Shown: one piece after another, positions 1 through 5,943 of the stretch | Layout of the letters: each line of letters begins with the position of its first letter | Numbering within the stretch: the first letter of the stretch is position 1 | DNA from: an uncultured Clostridia bacterium | GTDB taxonomy: Bacteria > Bacillota > Clostridia > Christensenellales > Aristaeellaceae | Assembly: GCA_946626395.1 (NCBI GenBank) | Contig: CAMOUF010000221.1 | Location: forward strand, 1-7,482 | Length of the DNA stretch: 7,482 nucleotides | Reading direction: 5' to 3' | Notes under the pieces: generated by a model | Told to the model about the DNA's origin: nothing | Seen by the model: the letters and a program-made list of their open reading frames with translations, nothing else | Databases searched by the model: none | Made by a program: the position numbers and the translations under genes

Positions 1-255
1 CGGAAATAGTCGTATTACGGCTTGCAGGGGGGCTTGCTGGGCGGCGGTTTTGCGGCCGCTGTAGTATTTCCGTTTACCACGCTGATTGAATTGCCGCTGG
101 GTCTCCCCTATCTGATGCCGTCCCTGACCACGGTTGTGGGGCTGTTTGCCGCCTCCGTTCTGCTCACCTGCCTGATCGGCGCTTCTGTCAGCGCTTTGGC
201 CGCGGCGCGGCTGAGCCGGGTGGACCCCGGCAGCACCTTACGGGAAGGAGCGTAA
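1..255 (+). CDS. FtsX-type ABC transporter permease, C-terminal fragment
   Basis: This is the C-terminal end of a MacB/FtsX-type permease, the membrane partner of the ATPase that starts 5 bases after its stop. From base 22 the frame is open for 77 residues. A glycine/alanine-rich hydrophobic segment lies at about residues 3-22, a second membrane helix at about 36-62, and the typical tail ARLSRVDPGSTLREGA follows; the Arg-x-Asp-Pro-x-x-x-Leu-Arg-Glu ending is common in this family. The start is outside the window. Upstream of base 22 the same frame meets a TAG at 7-9. Dropping one G from the G6 run at 27-32 would join the frame beginning at base 3 and give EIVVLRLAGGLLGGG, a plausible FtsX sequence. 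The apparent break is therefore probably an edge error, although a real pseudogene cannot be excluded. The ATPase RBS (AAGGAG, 245-250) lies inside the end of this gene, which suggests translational coupling. Confidence 0.8.
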
Positions 256-260
256 AGCAA

Positions 261-935
261 ATGACCTTGACAGCCGAAAACATCAGCAAGCGGTATTTCC
301 GCAAAACCGGCGAAGCCAATTATTTTGAAGCCGTCAAGCCCCTCAGCTTATCCTTGGAACCTGGACGCGTCACCGTGCTCATGGGCCGCAGCGGCTCCGG
401 AAAAACCACCCTGCTGCATATGCTCTCCGGTTTATTGACCCCGGACAGCGGAAAGATCCATCTGGACGGAACGGATCTGTACAGCCTGACCGATCCCGCC
501 CTGTCCCGTCTGCGGAATGAAAAAATCGCCGTGATCCCCCAGGGCCGCAGCACGGTGGATTCCCTGACGGTGCTGGAAAACATTTTGCTGCCGGGGATGC
601 TGCTGCGCCAAAACCGGGACAAGCAGGCAGAAAAGTGGATGGAAGCTCTTGGCATTTCCCAGCTTGCCAGTGCTATGCCCCGGGAGCTTTCCGGCGGGGA
701 ACTGCGCCGCGCCGCCATTGCCCGGGCCCTGGCCCAGGATTCCCCCGTGATCCTGGCGGACGAGCCCACCGGCGATCTGGACGATGAAAACACAAAACTC
801 GTGTTATCCCTGCTGCAAGCCGCCGCGAAGGAAGGAAAAACCGTGTTTCTGGTGACTCACGAATCAGACGCCCTTTCCTATGCGGACAACGCCTATCGAA
901 TGGACAGCGGCGTGATTGCTCCCATCAGCCAATAA
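261..935 (+). CDS. ABC transporter ATP-binding protein, MacB/LolD/FtsE type
   Basis: A cytoplasmic ATPase of 224 residues that would drive the FtsX-type permease encoded just upstream. All nucleotide-binding motifs are visible: Walker A GRSGSGKTT at residues 42-50, Q-loop Gln94, signature LSGGE at 143-147, Walker B VILADE at 163-168, D-loop GDLD at 171-174 and the switch His200. The length is normal for this family. The ATG at 261 has AAGGAG at 245-250, ten bases away. Partners of this type form mechanotransmission exporters for peptides, antibiotics or lipoproteins; the substrate cannot be read from the sequence. A terminator 13 bases after the stop ends the operon. There is no C-terminal extension and no accessory gene on this side, so regulators or further subunits would lie upstream of the window. 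Confidence 0.95.
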   Translation: MTLTAENISKRYFRKTGEANYFEAVKPLSLSLEPGRVTVLMGRSGSGKTTLLHMLSGLLTPDSGKIHLDGTDLYSLTDPALSRLRNEKIAVIPQGRSTVDSLTVLENILLPGMLLRQNRDKQAEKWMEALGISQLASAMPRELSGGELRRAAIARALAQDSPVILADEPTGDLDDENTKLVLSLLQAAAKEGKTVFLVTHESDALSYADNAYRMDSGVIAPISQ

Positions 936-948
936 CTTCTATTCTCCC

Positions 949-975
949 CCGCGCCATCAGAGGGCGCGGTTTTTT
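949..975 (+). terminator. Rho-independent terminator of the ABC operon
   Basis: Perfect 7-bp GC stem CCGCGCC (949-955) / GGCGCGG (963-969) with a 7-base loop, followed at once by six T (970-975). It lies 13 bases after the ATPase stop. Confidence 0.93.
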
Positions 976-1131
976 ATTGGAGGCTTGCTGCCGGATACAT
1001 GATAGATCATTGATTTGGGCCCACTACAAAATCTTGTGGAGATACCAATCAATCCTTGACTCTTCCTTCCAAAGCATAGGAAAAAGAAGATCGGTATTTA
1101 TTAATTTTATGATTGCTTTCTCGGAGGGGGG
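976..1131. other. Intergenic stretch without a recognisable gene
   Basis: An AT-rich spacer. An open frame of 71 codons crosses it (977-1192), but it has no ribosome-binding site, it runs through the hairpin at 1132-1178 and its product resembles nothing I recognise. I see no convincing promoter, tRNA or riboswitch here. Confidence 0.5.
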
Positions 1132-1178
1132 TGTGGGGGGACCCGCTCTTTGGCATCCAAAGAGCGGTTCCCCCCACA
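1132..1178. repeat. Long, nearly perfect hairpin (possible terminator or REP-like element)
   Basis: The left arm 1132-1153 pairs with the right arm 1157-1178 around a 3-base loop (CAT, 1154-1156). The inner 11 bp (CCGCTCTTTGG / CCAAAGAGCGG) are perfect. After one C/T mismatch (1142/1168), ten more pairs (TGTGGGGGGA / TTCCCCCCACA side) extend the stem. The 3' side is followed only by AGCTTTTGC, a weak T-tract, so it is not a textbook terminator. It lies upstream of the promoter at 1210-1238 and so cannot be a leader of the methyltransferase mRNA. It could be a strong transcription or RNA-end barrier, or a dispersed palindromic repeat. Confidence 0.75.
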
Positions 1179-1209
1179 AGCTTTTGCATTGAGCCTTTTA
1201 TTTTTTCAC

Positions 1210-1238
1210 TTGTAAGGCCGTTTTTTTCATGCTATAAT
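1210..1238 (+). promoter_or_regulatory. Extended -10 sigma-A-type promoter for the methyltransferase gene
   Basis: -35 TTGTAA (1210-1215), 17-base spacer, perfect -10 TATAAT (1233-1238) preceded by TGC (1230-1232), the extended -10 element. Transcription would start near 1245, leaving a leader of about 25 bases that contains AGGAGG (1260-1265). Confidence 0.82.
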
Positions 1239-1270
1239 CTATCATGAGTGTTTATGTGTAGGAGGGGCTC

Positions 1271-2131
1271 ATGTTTATTGCCAATGGATGGAAGGACTTT
1301 GAAGTGCTGGATACCGGCGGCGGGGAAAAGCTGGAGCGTTGGGGCGATGTGATTTTGGCCCGGCCCGACCCGCAGGTGATCTGGCCCCGGGAAAATGAAA
1401 AGCAATGGGAGAAAGCCCAGGCCCATTACACCCGCAGCGAACGAGGGGGCGGCGCATGGGAATTTCGCGCCGCGCTGCCGGAGAAATGGGTGATTTCTTA
1501 TAACGATCTCAAGTTTTATGTGCGTCCTACCGGCTTTAAGCACACCGGCCTGTTTCCCGAACAGGCCGCCAATTGGGACGCCATGGCGGGCATGCTGAAA
1601 AGCCGTCCCGGGGCGCGGGTGCTGAATCTGTTCGCTTACACCGGCGGCGCGTCCCTGGCCTGCGCTGCGGCGGGGGCCCATGTGACCCACGTGGACGCCG
1701 CCAAGGGCATGGTGCTCTGGGCCAAGGAAAACCGGGAATTATCCGGGCTGCCTGAAACCAGCTTCCGATTTATTATTGAGGACGCGCTGGCCTTTGTAAA
1801 GCGGGAAATCCGCCGGGGCAGCAAATACGACGGCGTGGTTATGGACCCGCCCAGCTATGGCCGGGGGCCCACAGGTGAAGTGTGGAAGCTGGAAAACGAG
1901 CTGTTCAACCTGGCGGACATTTGCGCCAACGTGCTCAGCGACGACCCGCTCTTTTTCTTCATTAACAGCTACACCACCGGCTTCCAGCCCGCCGTGCTGC
2001 AAAACATATTGGGCAAAACCGTATCCCGGAGGTTTGGCGGGCGCATTGATTCCCAGGAATTGTGCCTGCCTGTTCGCTCCGGCGGGGTGTTGCCCTGCGG
2101 GGCCACCGGCAGATGGATCGGCGAACAATAA
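1271..2131 (+). CDS. Class I SAM-dependent rRNA methyltransferase (RlmI-like, COG1092 type)
   Basis: A 286-residue cytoplasmic enzyme expected to move a methyl group from S-adenosylmethionine to a base of ribosomal RNA. The Rossmann-fold motif I is VLNLFAYTGGASLA at residues 117-130, followed by the HVDAAKGMV motif (140-148) with the SAM-ribose acidic residue Asp142. Motif IV is MDPPSYGRGP at 191-200, the DPPSY type of the RlmI/RlmK group. KHTGLFPEQ (90-98) and the ending LPCGATGRW are also group features. It lacks the N-terminal PUA domain of E. coli RlmI and is shorter, as in many Firmicute and Bacteroidetes homologues, so the target base (m5C or m7G of 23S rRNA) cannot be assigned. AGGAGG five bases before the ATG fixes the start. 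The next gene starts 36 bases downstream with no terminator between, so co-transcription is likely. Confidence 0.88.
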   Translation: MFIANGWKDFEVLDTGGGEKLERWGDVILARPDPQVIWPRENEKQWEKAQAHYTRSERGGGAWEFRAALPEKWVISYNDLKFYVRPTGFKHTGLFPEQAANWDAMAGMLKSRPGARVLNLFAYTGGASLACAAAGAHVTHVDAAKGMVLWAKENRELSGLPETSFRFIIEDALAFVKREIRRGSKYDGVVMDPPSYGRGPTGEVWKLENELFNLADICANVLSDDPLFFFINSYTTGFQPAVLQNILGKTVSRRFGGRIDSQELCLPVRSGGVLPCGATGRWIGEQ

Positions 2132-2154
2132 CGTTAGCCTGCTGAATAACCTTT

Positions 2155-2159
2155 GGAGG
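2155..2159 (+). promoter_or_regulatory. Ribosome-binding site that fixes the pseudouridine synthase start
   Basis: GGAGG lies 8 bases before the ATG at 2168. An in-frame TTG at 2153 would place this site inside the coding region, so the ATG is the likely start. Confidence 0.85.
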
Positions 2160-2167
2160 TATCATCA

Positions 2168-2899
2168 ATGGATAAGCCCACCATTCTGTATGAGGACAAT
2201 CATGTGATCGTAGCGGTGAAGCCCCAGAACCTGCTGACCCAGGGTGACGACACCGGAGACGAAAACCTGCTGGATCAAATAAAAGAATATGTGAAAGAAA
2301 CCTATAACAAGCCCGGCGAAGCCTACATTGGCCTGGTGCACCGGATGGACCGTCCCGTGGGCGGCCTGCTGGCTTTCGCCCGCACCAGCAAGGCAGCGGC
2401 CAGGCTGTCTGAACAGGTGAAGCTGCACGAATTGAACCGCCAGTATGTGGCGGTGGTGGAGGGGGAAACCCCCGATCAATTCACCTATGTGGATTATCTG
2501 GCCAAGGACCCGGAAAAGAATATGGTCACCGTCATCCCCTCTTACCTCAAGCTCCAGGGCAAGGAAGCCATCCTCCATGGCCGCACCGTGGCCCATCGGG
2601 ACGGCCTGAGCCTGGTGGCCATCCAGCTGGAAACGGGCCGGGCCCATCAGATTCGGGTGCAAATGCAGCACGCCGGCTTCCCCCTCTGGGGCGACCACCG
2701 CTACGGCAACGGCAAGGGCAAAGAGCAGATCGCCCTGTGGGGCATGCGCCTGTCCTTTGACCATCCCATTTCCAAGGAACATATGCTCTTTATCGCTCCC
2801 GTGCCCGAAGAAAAGCCCTGGCTGTATTTCGAGCGGGAGCTCAAGGGCCTGGAAACCATCTGGCCCCAGATCAAGCCCGCCGCCATCCAGGAGGCGTAA
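2168..2899 (+). CDS. RluA-family pseudouridine synthase
   Basis: A 243-residue enzyme that isomerises uridine to pseudouridine in rRNA or tRNA. The catalytic block is GLVHRMDRPVGGLLAFART (residues 55-73), with the nucleophilic Asp61 in HRMDR. The second conserved block LETGRAHQIRVQM (154-166) and the GDHRYG element (175-180) complete the RluA signature. It starts directly with the catalytic domain (ILYEDNHVIVAVKP) and has no S4 RNA-binding domain, like RluA/RluC-type short forms. The usual HRLDR-x-TSG motif is HRMDR-PVGG here, a variant I recall from Firmicute and Bacteroidetes members. Probably expressed with the methyltransferase upstream from the promoter at 1210. The target uridine cannot be assigned. 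No T-rich terminator follows; the heptamer-repeat hairpin begins 32 bases after the stop. Confidence 0.92.
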   Translation: MDKPTILYEDNHVIVAVKPQNLLTQGDDTGDENLLDQIKEYVKETYNKPGEAYIGLVHRMDRPVGGLLAFARTSKAAARLSEQVKLHELNRQYVAVVEGETPDQFTYVDYLAKDPEKNMVTVIPSYLKLQGKEAILHGRTVAHRDGLSLVAIQLETGRAHQIRVQMQHAGFPLWGDHRYGNGKGKEQIALWGMRLSFDHPISKEHMLFIAPVPEEKPWLYFERELKGLETIWPQIKPAAIQEA

Positions 2900-2930
2900 G
2901 GGAAAGACAGCGAAAGAGATTTGGGAGATT

Positions 2931-2965
2931 AGGCAATAGGCATCAGGCAATAGGCAATAGAGAAT
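2931..2965. repeat. Heptamer tandem repeat, left array (AGGCAAT units)
   Basis: Five 7-base units in register: AGGCAAT, AGGCATC, AGGCAAT, AGGCAAT and the degenerate AGAGAAT. It is the inverted partner of the array at 3024-3058. Bases 2931-2961 can pair with 3022-3052 at 26 of 31 positions. Confidence 0.85.
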
Positions 2966-3023
2966 TTGTTTGCCCTGTTGACTTGTGAATCGATAATTAT
3001 CTACAGCCGCAGCGCAAAATATC

Positions 3024-3058
3024 TATTGCCTGTCACCTATTGCCTATTGCCTTCTTCC
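3024..3058. repeat. Heptamer tandem repeat, right array (TATTGCC units, inverted)
   Basis: Five 7-base units: TATTGCC, TGTCACC, TATTGCC, TATTGCC and the degenerate TTCTTCC. The first four mirror the left array on the opposite strand. The 60 bases between the pairing arms (2962-3021) are unique, AT-rich sequence containing TTGACT at 2978-2983 but no good -10 at the right distance. In the tgt frame the array would read YLLPVTYCLLP, which is a repeat artefact and not an N-terminal extension of Tgt. Confidence 0.85.
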
Positions 3059-3091
3059 CCCATCACAACAAATAATGGAGAATCAACCGTC

Positions 3092-4219
3092 ATGAGCAAT
3101 CCTGTCACCTTTGAACTGCTGCACACCTGCAAGCAATCCGGGGCGCGCCTGGGGGTGCTGCACACGCCCCACGGCGATATTCCAACGCCCATTTATATGC
3201 CCGTAGGCACCCAGGCCACCGTGAAGGCCATGACGCCCCGGGAAATGGAAGAGATCAACGCCAAGATCATCCTCTCCAACACCTATCATTTGCATCTGCG
3301 TCCCGGGGAAGACATCGTCCGGGAGGCTGGCGGGCTGCATGCTTTCATGGACTGGCATCACCCCATCCTGACGGACAGCGGCGGCTTCCAGGTATTTTCC
3401 CTTTCTGAGCTGCGCAAAATCACCGAGGAAGGCGCGGCCTTCCGCAGCCATCTGGATGGCAGCAAACAGTTCATCAGTCCCGAAATTTCCATGGATATTC
3501 AGCAGGCCCTGGGCGCGGATATCGCCATGGCCTTCGACGTTTGCTCCGCTTACCCCTGCGACCGGAAAACCGCCGAGGAAGCCATGCACCGTACCCACCG
3601 CTGGGCCGAGCGCTGCAAGAAGCACCACACCCGGTCCGACCAGGCGCTGTTTGGCATCGTGCAGGGCGCCTTCTATGAAGATTTGCGCATCGAATCCGCC
3701 AAGACGCTGGCGGATATGGATTTCCCCGGCTACGGCATCGGCGGCCTGTCCGTGGGCGAACCCAAGCCCATCATGTATGACATGCTGGAAAAGATCGAGC
3801 CCCATCTGCCCAAAAACAAGCCCCGGTATTTGATGGGTGTGGGCACGCCGGACTGCTTCCTGGAAGGTATCCTGCGGGGCGTGGATATGTTCGACTGCGT
3901 GCTGGCCACTCGCATTGCCCGCAACGGCACCTGCTTTACCCGCAATGGCAGGCTGGTGGTGCGCAACGCCGCATACGCCCGGGACTTTACCCCCATCGAG
4001 GAAGGCTGCGACTGCTACGCCTGCCAGCATTTCAGCCGCGCCTATGTGCGGCATCTGCTCAAAGCAGAAGAAATCACCGGCGGCCGGCTCACCTCCATCC
4101 ATAACCTGCGCTTCCTGATCCGCATGATGGAAGAAATCCGCCAGGCTATCGCCGAGGACCGGTTCCTGGATTACCGCAGGGAATTCTATGAACGGTACGA
4201 TATGACCCGTAATTTCTAA
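3092..4219 (+). CDS. tgt: Queuine/preQ1 tRNA-guanine(34) transglycosylase
   Basis: Exchanges guanine-34 in the anticodon of GUN tRNAs (Asp, Asn, His, Tyr) for preQ1 in most bacteria, a step of queuosine synthesis. At 375 residues it has normal length. Visible: SNTYHLHLRPG (62-72), TDSGGFQVFSL with general acid Asp95 (94-104), AMAFDVC with base-binding Asp149, GIVQGAFYEDLR (188-199), GGLSVGEP (217-224), the nucleophile Asp268 in MFDCVLATRIARNG, and the zinc site Cys306, Cys308, Cys311 and His337. Val221 is in the position of the valine of bacterial preQ1 enzymes; some Clostridia are reported to use queuine directly, and the sequence alone does not settle this. The frame is open upstream to 2966, but that part reads through repeats; ATG 3092 follows a modest TGGAG (3076-3080) and gives a canonical N-terminus. 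No queA or preQ1 synthesis gene is nearby. Confidence 0.97.
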   Translation: MSNPVTFELLHTCKQSGARLGVLHTPHGDIPTPIYMPVGTQATVKAMTPREMEEINAKIILSNTYHLHLRPGEDIVREAGGLHAFMDWHHPILTDSGGFQVFSLSELRKITEEGAAFRSHLDGSKQFISPEISMDIQQALGADIAMAFDVCSAYPCDRKTAEEAMHRTHRWAERCKKHHTRSDQALFGIVQGAFYEDLRIESAKTLADMDFPGYGIGGLSVGEPKPIMYDMLEKIEPHLPKNKPRYLMGVGTPDCFLEGILRGVDMFDCVLATRIARNGTCFTRNGRLVVRNAAYARDFTPIEEGCDCYACQHFSRAYVRHLLKAEEITGGRLTSIHNLRFLIRMMEEIRQAIAEDRFLDYRREFYERYDMTRNF

Positions 4220-4226
4220 AGCATAT

Positions 4227-4284
4227 TGTGGGAAAGCCTGCTCAAGGGCACAACCAGGGCAGGATTTCCCACATTTTTATTTTT
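4227..4284 (+). terminator. Rho-independent terminator after tgt
   Basis: Outer stem TGTGGGAAA (4227-4235) / TTTCCCACA (4265-4273) is perfect. After a G/A mismatch, CCTGC (4237-4241) pairs with GCAGG (4259-4263). A T-rich tract, TTTTTATTTTT (4274-4284), follows. The hairpin starts 7 bases after the tgt stop, so any in-frame extension of the next gene upstream to 4228 is a read through the terminator. Confidence 0.88.
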
Positions 4285-4297
4285 CTGCGCTTTGAAA

Positions 4298-4303
4298 AAG
4301 GAG
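4298..4303 (+). promoter_or_regulatory. Ribosome-binding site of the radical SAM gene
   Basis: AAGGAG eleven bases before ATG 4315. It selects this ATG over a GTG at 4228 that lies inside the terminator stem. No clear promoter is visible between the terminator and this site. Confidence 0.75.
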
Positions 4304-4314
4304 TAACGGAAAAA

Positions 4315-5187
4315 ATGCACTTTGTAGACGCCAAGGGCATCCTCACCGGCGGGCACGGCTCCTTCGGCATGAATATTTATCGGGGCTGCACCCACGGCTG
4401 TATTTACTGCGACAGCCGCAGCGCCTGCTACCAATTTACCCATGCCTTTGAAGATATCGAAGTGAAGCGCAACGCTCCCCAGCTGCTGGAAAAAGCGCTG
4501 CGCGGGAAACGAAATCCCTGCATGATCGGCACCGGTTCCATGTCCGACCCCTATATGCACTGCGAACAGCAATTGCGCCTGACCCGGCAATGCCTGGAAA
4601 TCATCCTTCATTACGGCTTTGGCGCGGCCGTACAGACCAAGTCCGACCGAATCTTGGATGACCTGGAGCTGCTGGACGCGATCAACCGCAAAACCAAATG
4701 CGTGGTGCAAATGACGCTGACCACCTTCGATCCCGCTCTTTGCCGGATCGTGGAGCCGCATGTGTGCAATACCCAGCGGCGGCTGGAGGTGCTCCATAAA
4801 ATGCGGGAAAAGCATATTCCCACCGTCGTATGGCTTTCCCCCATTCTGCCCTTTATCAACGATACGGAAGAGAATATTCTTTCGCTGCTGAACGCCTGTG
4901 CGGAAGCGGGCGTTCACGGAATCATCTGCTTCGGCATGGGCTTGACCCTGCGGGAAGGAGATCGGGAATACTATTATGCCGCCCTGGACCGTCATTTTCC
5001 CGGGTTAAAAGAAAAATACGTCCAGCTTTACGGGAATGCTTATGAAGTGCCCAGCCACCGCAGCGATACGCTCATGGGCCTGTTTCATTCTTTTTGCGAG
5101 AATCATGGCATCCTGCATCAGCCAGAGGATTGCTTTGAATATATGCGGGCGTTTCCAAAACCATATGAGCAGCTTTCCCTGTTTTAG
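4315..5187 (+). CDS. Radical SAM protein, spore photoproduct lyase-like (SplB/COG1533 group)
   Basis: A 290-residue cytoplasmic [4Fe-4S] enzyme that would cleave S-adenosylmethionine to a 5'-deoxyadenosyl radical. The cluster motif is CTHGCIYC with Cys25, Cys29 and Cys32, inside GMNIYRGCTHGCIYCDSR (18-35). The arrangement G-x-x-x-NxYRGCxHxCxYCD, then GTGSMSDPYMHCE (72-84), VQMTLTTFDP (131-140) and the C-terminal EQLSLF, is that of the widespread relatives of spore photoproduct lyase often labelled 'DNA repair photolyase'. It is shorter than true SplB, and the SplB-type DNA-repair role is not established for this group, so the substrate is unknown. The gene is separated from tgt by a terminator and stands alone; no terminator follows before the regulator 125 bases downstream, so some read-through is possible. 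Confidence 0.9.
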   Translation: MHFVDAKGILTGGHGSFGMNIYRGCTHGCIYCDSRSACYQFTHAFEDIEVKRNAPQLLEKALRGKRNPCMIGTGSMSDPYMHCEQQLRLTRQCLEIILHYGFGAAVQTKSDRILDDLELLDAINRKTKCVVQMTLTTFDPALCRIVEPHVCNTQRRLEVLHKMREKHIPTVVWLSPILPFINDTEENILSLLNACAEAGVHGIICFGMGLTLREGDREYYYAALDRHFPGLKEKYVQLYGNAYEVPSHRSDTLMGLFHSFCENHGILHQPEDCFEYMRAFPKPYEQLSLF

Positions 5188-5219
5188 AAAGAGTTATGGT
5201 TTCCAGAAAGGCGCTGCAT

Positions 5220-5231
5220 CCATGGCCATGG
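5220..5231. promoter_or_regulatory. 12-bp perfect palindrome upstream of the HTH gene
   Basis: CCATGGCCATGG is self-complementary over its full length and lies 82 bases before the regulator start. It may be a protein-binding site, but a GC-rich palindrome of this size can also be chance. Confidence 0.25.
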
Positions 5232-5246
5232 CGTCAGGTCCTTGCT

Positions 5247-5289
5247 CTACGCTTCGTAGGTTGCCCTTCCTGAATCCGCATGGTAAACT
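5247..5289 (+). promoter_or_regulatory. Candidate promoter with adjacent dyad for the HTH-desulfoferrodoxin gene
   Basis: TTGCCC (5261-5266), 17-base spacer, TAAACT (5284-5289), preceded by TGG (5281-5283) as an extended -10. Each hexamer matches consensus at 4 of 6 positions. Just upstream lies the dyad CTACG-CTT-CGTAG (5247-5259), which touches the -35 and is a candidate operator for an XRE-type autoregulator. The predicted transcript would start only a few bases before the ribosome-binding site, which weakens the call. Confidence 0.35.
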
Positions 5290-5297
5290 GGCCTCGT

Positions 5298-5304
5298 AAG
5301 GAGG
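5298..5304 (+). promoter_or_regulatory. Ribosome-binding site fixing the HTH gene start
   Basis: AAGGAGG eight bases before ATG 5313. An in-frame upstream start at 5280 would put this site inside the coding region and add eleven residues that are not part of the HTH fold. Confidence 0.88.
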
Positions 5305-5312
5305 CGAAAGCA

Positions 5313-5921
5313 ATGGATAACTATGTAACCGGCGCTGCGATCAAAAGCCTGCGGGAAGCAAAAAGGCTGACCCAGGAGGAGCTGGCGGAGCGCATCCATG
5401 TGAGCGCGAAGGCAGTGAGCAAGTGGGAAACAGGAAAGGGCTTTCCCGATATCAGCCTGCTGCAGCCGCTGGCAAAAGCGCTGGATATTTCCGTGATCGA
5501 ACTGCTGTCCGGGGCGGATATCCGGAATCGGAACCGCGCATTCAACATGCTCAAAAGCGTCTTTTATGTCTGCCCCGCCTGCGGCAATGTGATTTGCGCC
5601 ACGGGAGAAGCGGTGATCAGCTGCTGCGGCATCGTGCTGCCGAAGCTTACGCACGAGCCAACGGATGAAAGCCATCCGATTCACACGGAAAACGTCGAGG
5701 ACGAAATCTTTGTTTCCATGAACCATCCCATGACCAAGGAGCATTTTATTTCGTTCTTTGCAGCGATGTCGGATCAGGGGCTGCAAATCGTGAAGCTATA
5801 CCCGGAAGGCAATGCGGAAGCGCGGTTCAAGCGTAGCCGTGTAAGCGGCCTGTATGCTTTTTGCAATCGGCACGGGCTTTTCCGTTTGACGCTGCTCCGG
5901 ACGGGGAATTTGCGCCCTTGA
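5313..5921 (+). CDS. XRE-family HTH regulator fused to a desulfoferrodoxin-like (superoxide reductase) domain
   Basis: A 202-residue, two-part protein. Residues 6-66 are a typical XRE/Cro helix-turn-helix: LTQEELAERIHVSAKAVSKW with the recognition helix near 31-40. Residues 84-192 resemble a full class I desulfoferrodoxin. First comes a desulforedoxin-type rubredoxin-like iron site, Cys87-x2-Cys90 and Cys104-Cys105 (YVCPACGN...SCCG). Then comes the superoxide reductase core with the expected iron ligands His121, His138 and His144 (NHPMTKEHFI), Cys184 and His187 (CNRHG). The usual E-K-H motif before the first His ligand is E-S-H (119-121), so the catalytic Lys is Ser. I infer a DNA-binding sensor of superoxide, oxygen, NO or iron state rather than, or besides, a detoxifying enzyme. 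I recall similar HTH-desulfoferrodoxin proteins in Clostridia but no characterised role. The C-terminal tail LLRTGNLRP is outside the domain. A small ORF and a terminator follow. Confidence 0.87.
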   Translation: MDNYVTGAAIKSLREAKRLTQEELAERIHVSAKAVSKWETGKGFPDISLLQPLAKALDISVIELLSGADIRNRNRAFNMLKSVFYVCPACGNVICATGEAVISCCGIVLPKLTHEPTDESHPIHTENVEDEIFVSMNHPMTKEHFISFFAAMSDQGLQIVKLYPEGNAEARFKRSRVSGLYAFCNRHGLFRLTLLRTGNLRP

Positions 5922-5943
5922 TGGCAGGAAAGGAGCAAACGAA

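Noticed and set aside
977..1192. 71-codon open frame in the gap after the ABC operon
   Set aside because: No ribosome-binding site, no family resemblance, and it reads straight through the long hairpin at 1132-1178.
2165..2950. 261-codon minus-strand open frame opposite the pseudouridine synthase
   Set aside because: Fully antisense to a gene with intact catalytic motifs; the His/Gly/Leu-rich product resembles no family.
2931..3058. CRISPR array
   Set aside because: The units are 7 bases in direct tandem without spacers, and the second block is inverted; this is not a repeat-spacer structure.
2966..3091. N-terminal extension of Tgt by 42 residues
   Set aside because: It translates the heptamer repeats (YLLPVTYCLLP), and ATG 3092 gives the normal Tgt N-terminus and length.
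3083..4102. 339-codon minus-strand open frame opposite tgt
   Set aside because: It is the antisense shadow of a strongly conserved gene in GC-rich DNA, and its product looks like low-complexity Gly/His/Ala sequence without a motif.
3092..4219. Ala in place of Pro in the Tgt motif FDCVLATR as a functional change
   Set aside because: The nucleophile Asp268 and all zinc ligands are intact, and as far as I recall this variant is common in Clostridial enzymes.
4216..4995. 259-codon minus-strand open frame opposite the radical SAM gene
   Set aside because: Antisense shadow; its end lies in the tgt terminator and its product has no recognisable domain.
5036..5299. 87-codon plus-strand frame between the radical SAM gene and the HTH gene
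   Set aside because: It overlaps the radical SAM gene in another frame, has no good ribosome-binding site and covers the promoter region of the HTH gene.
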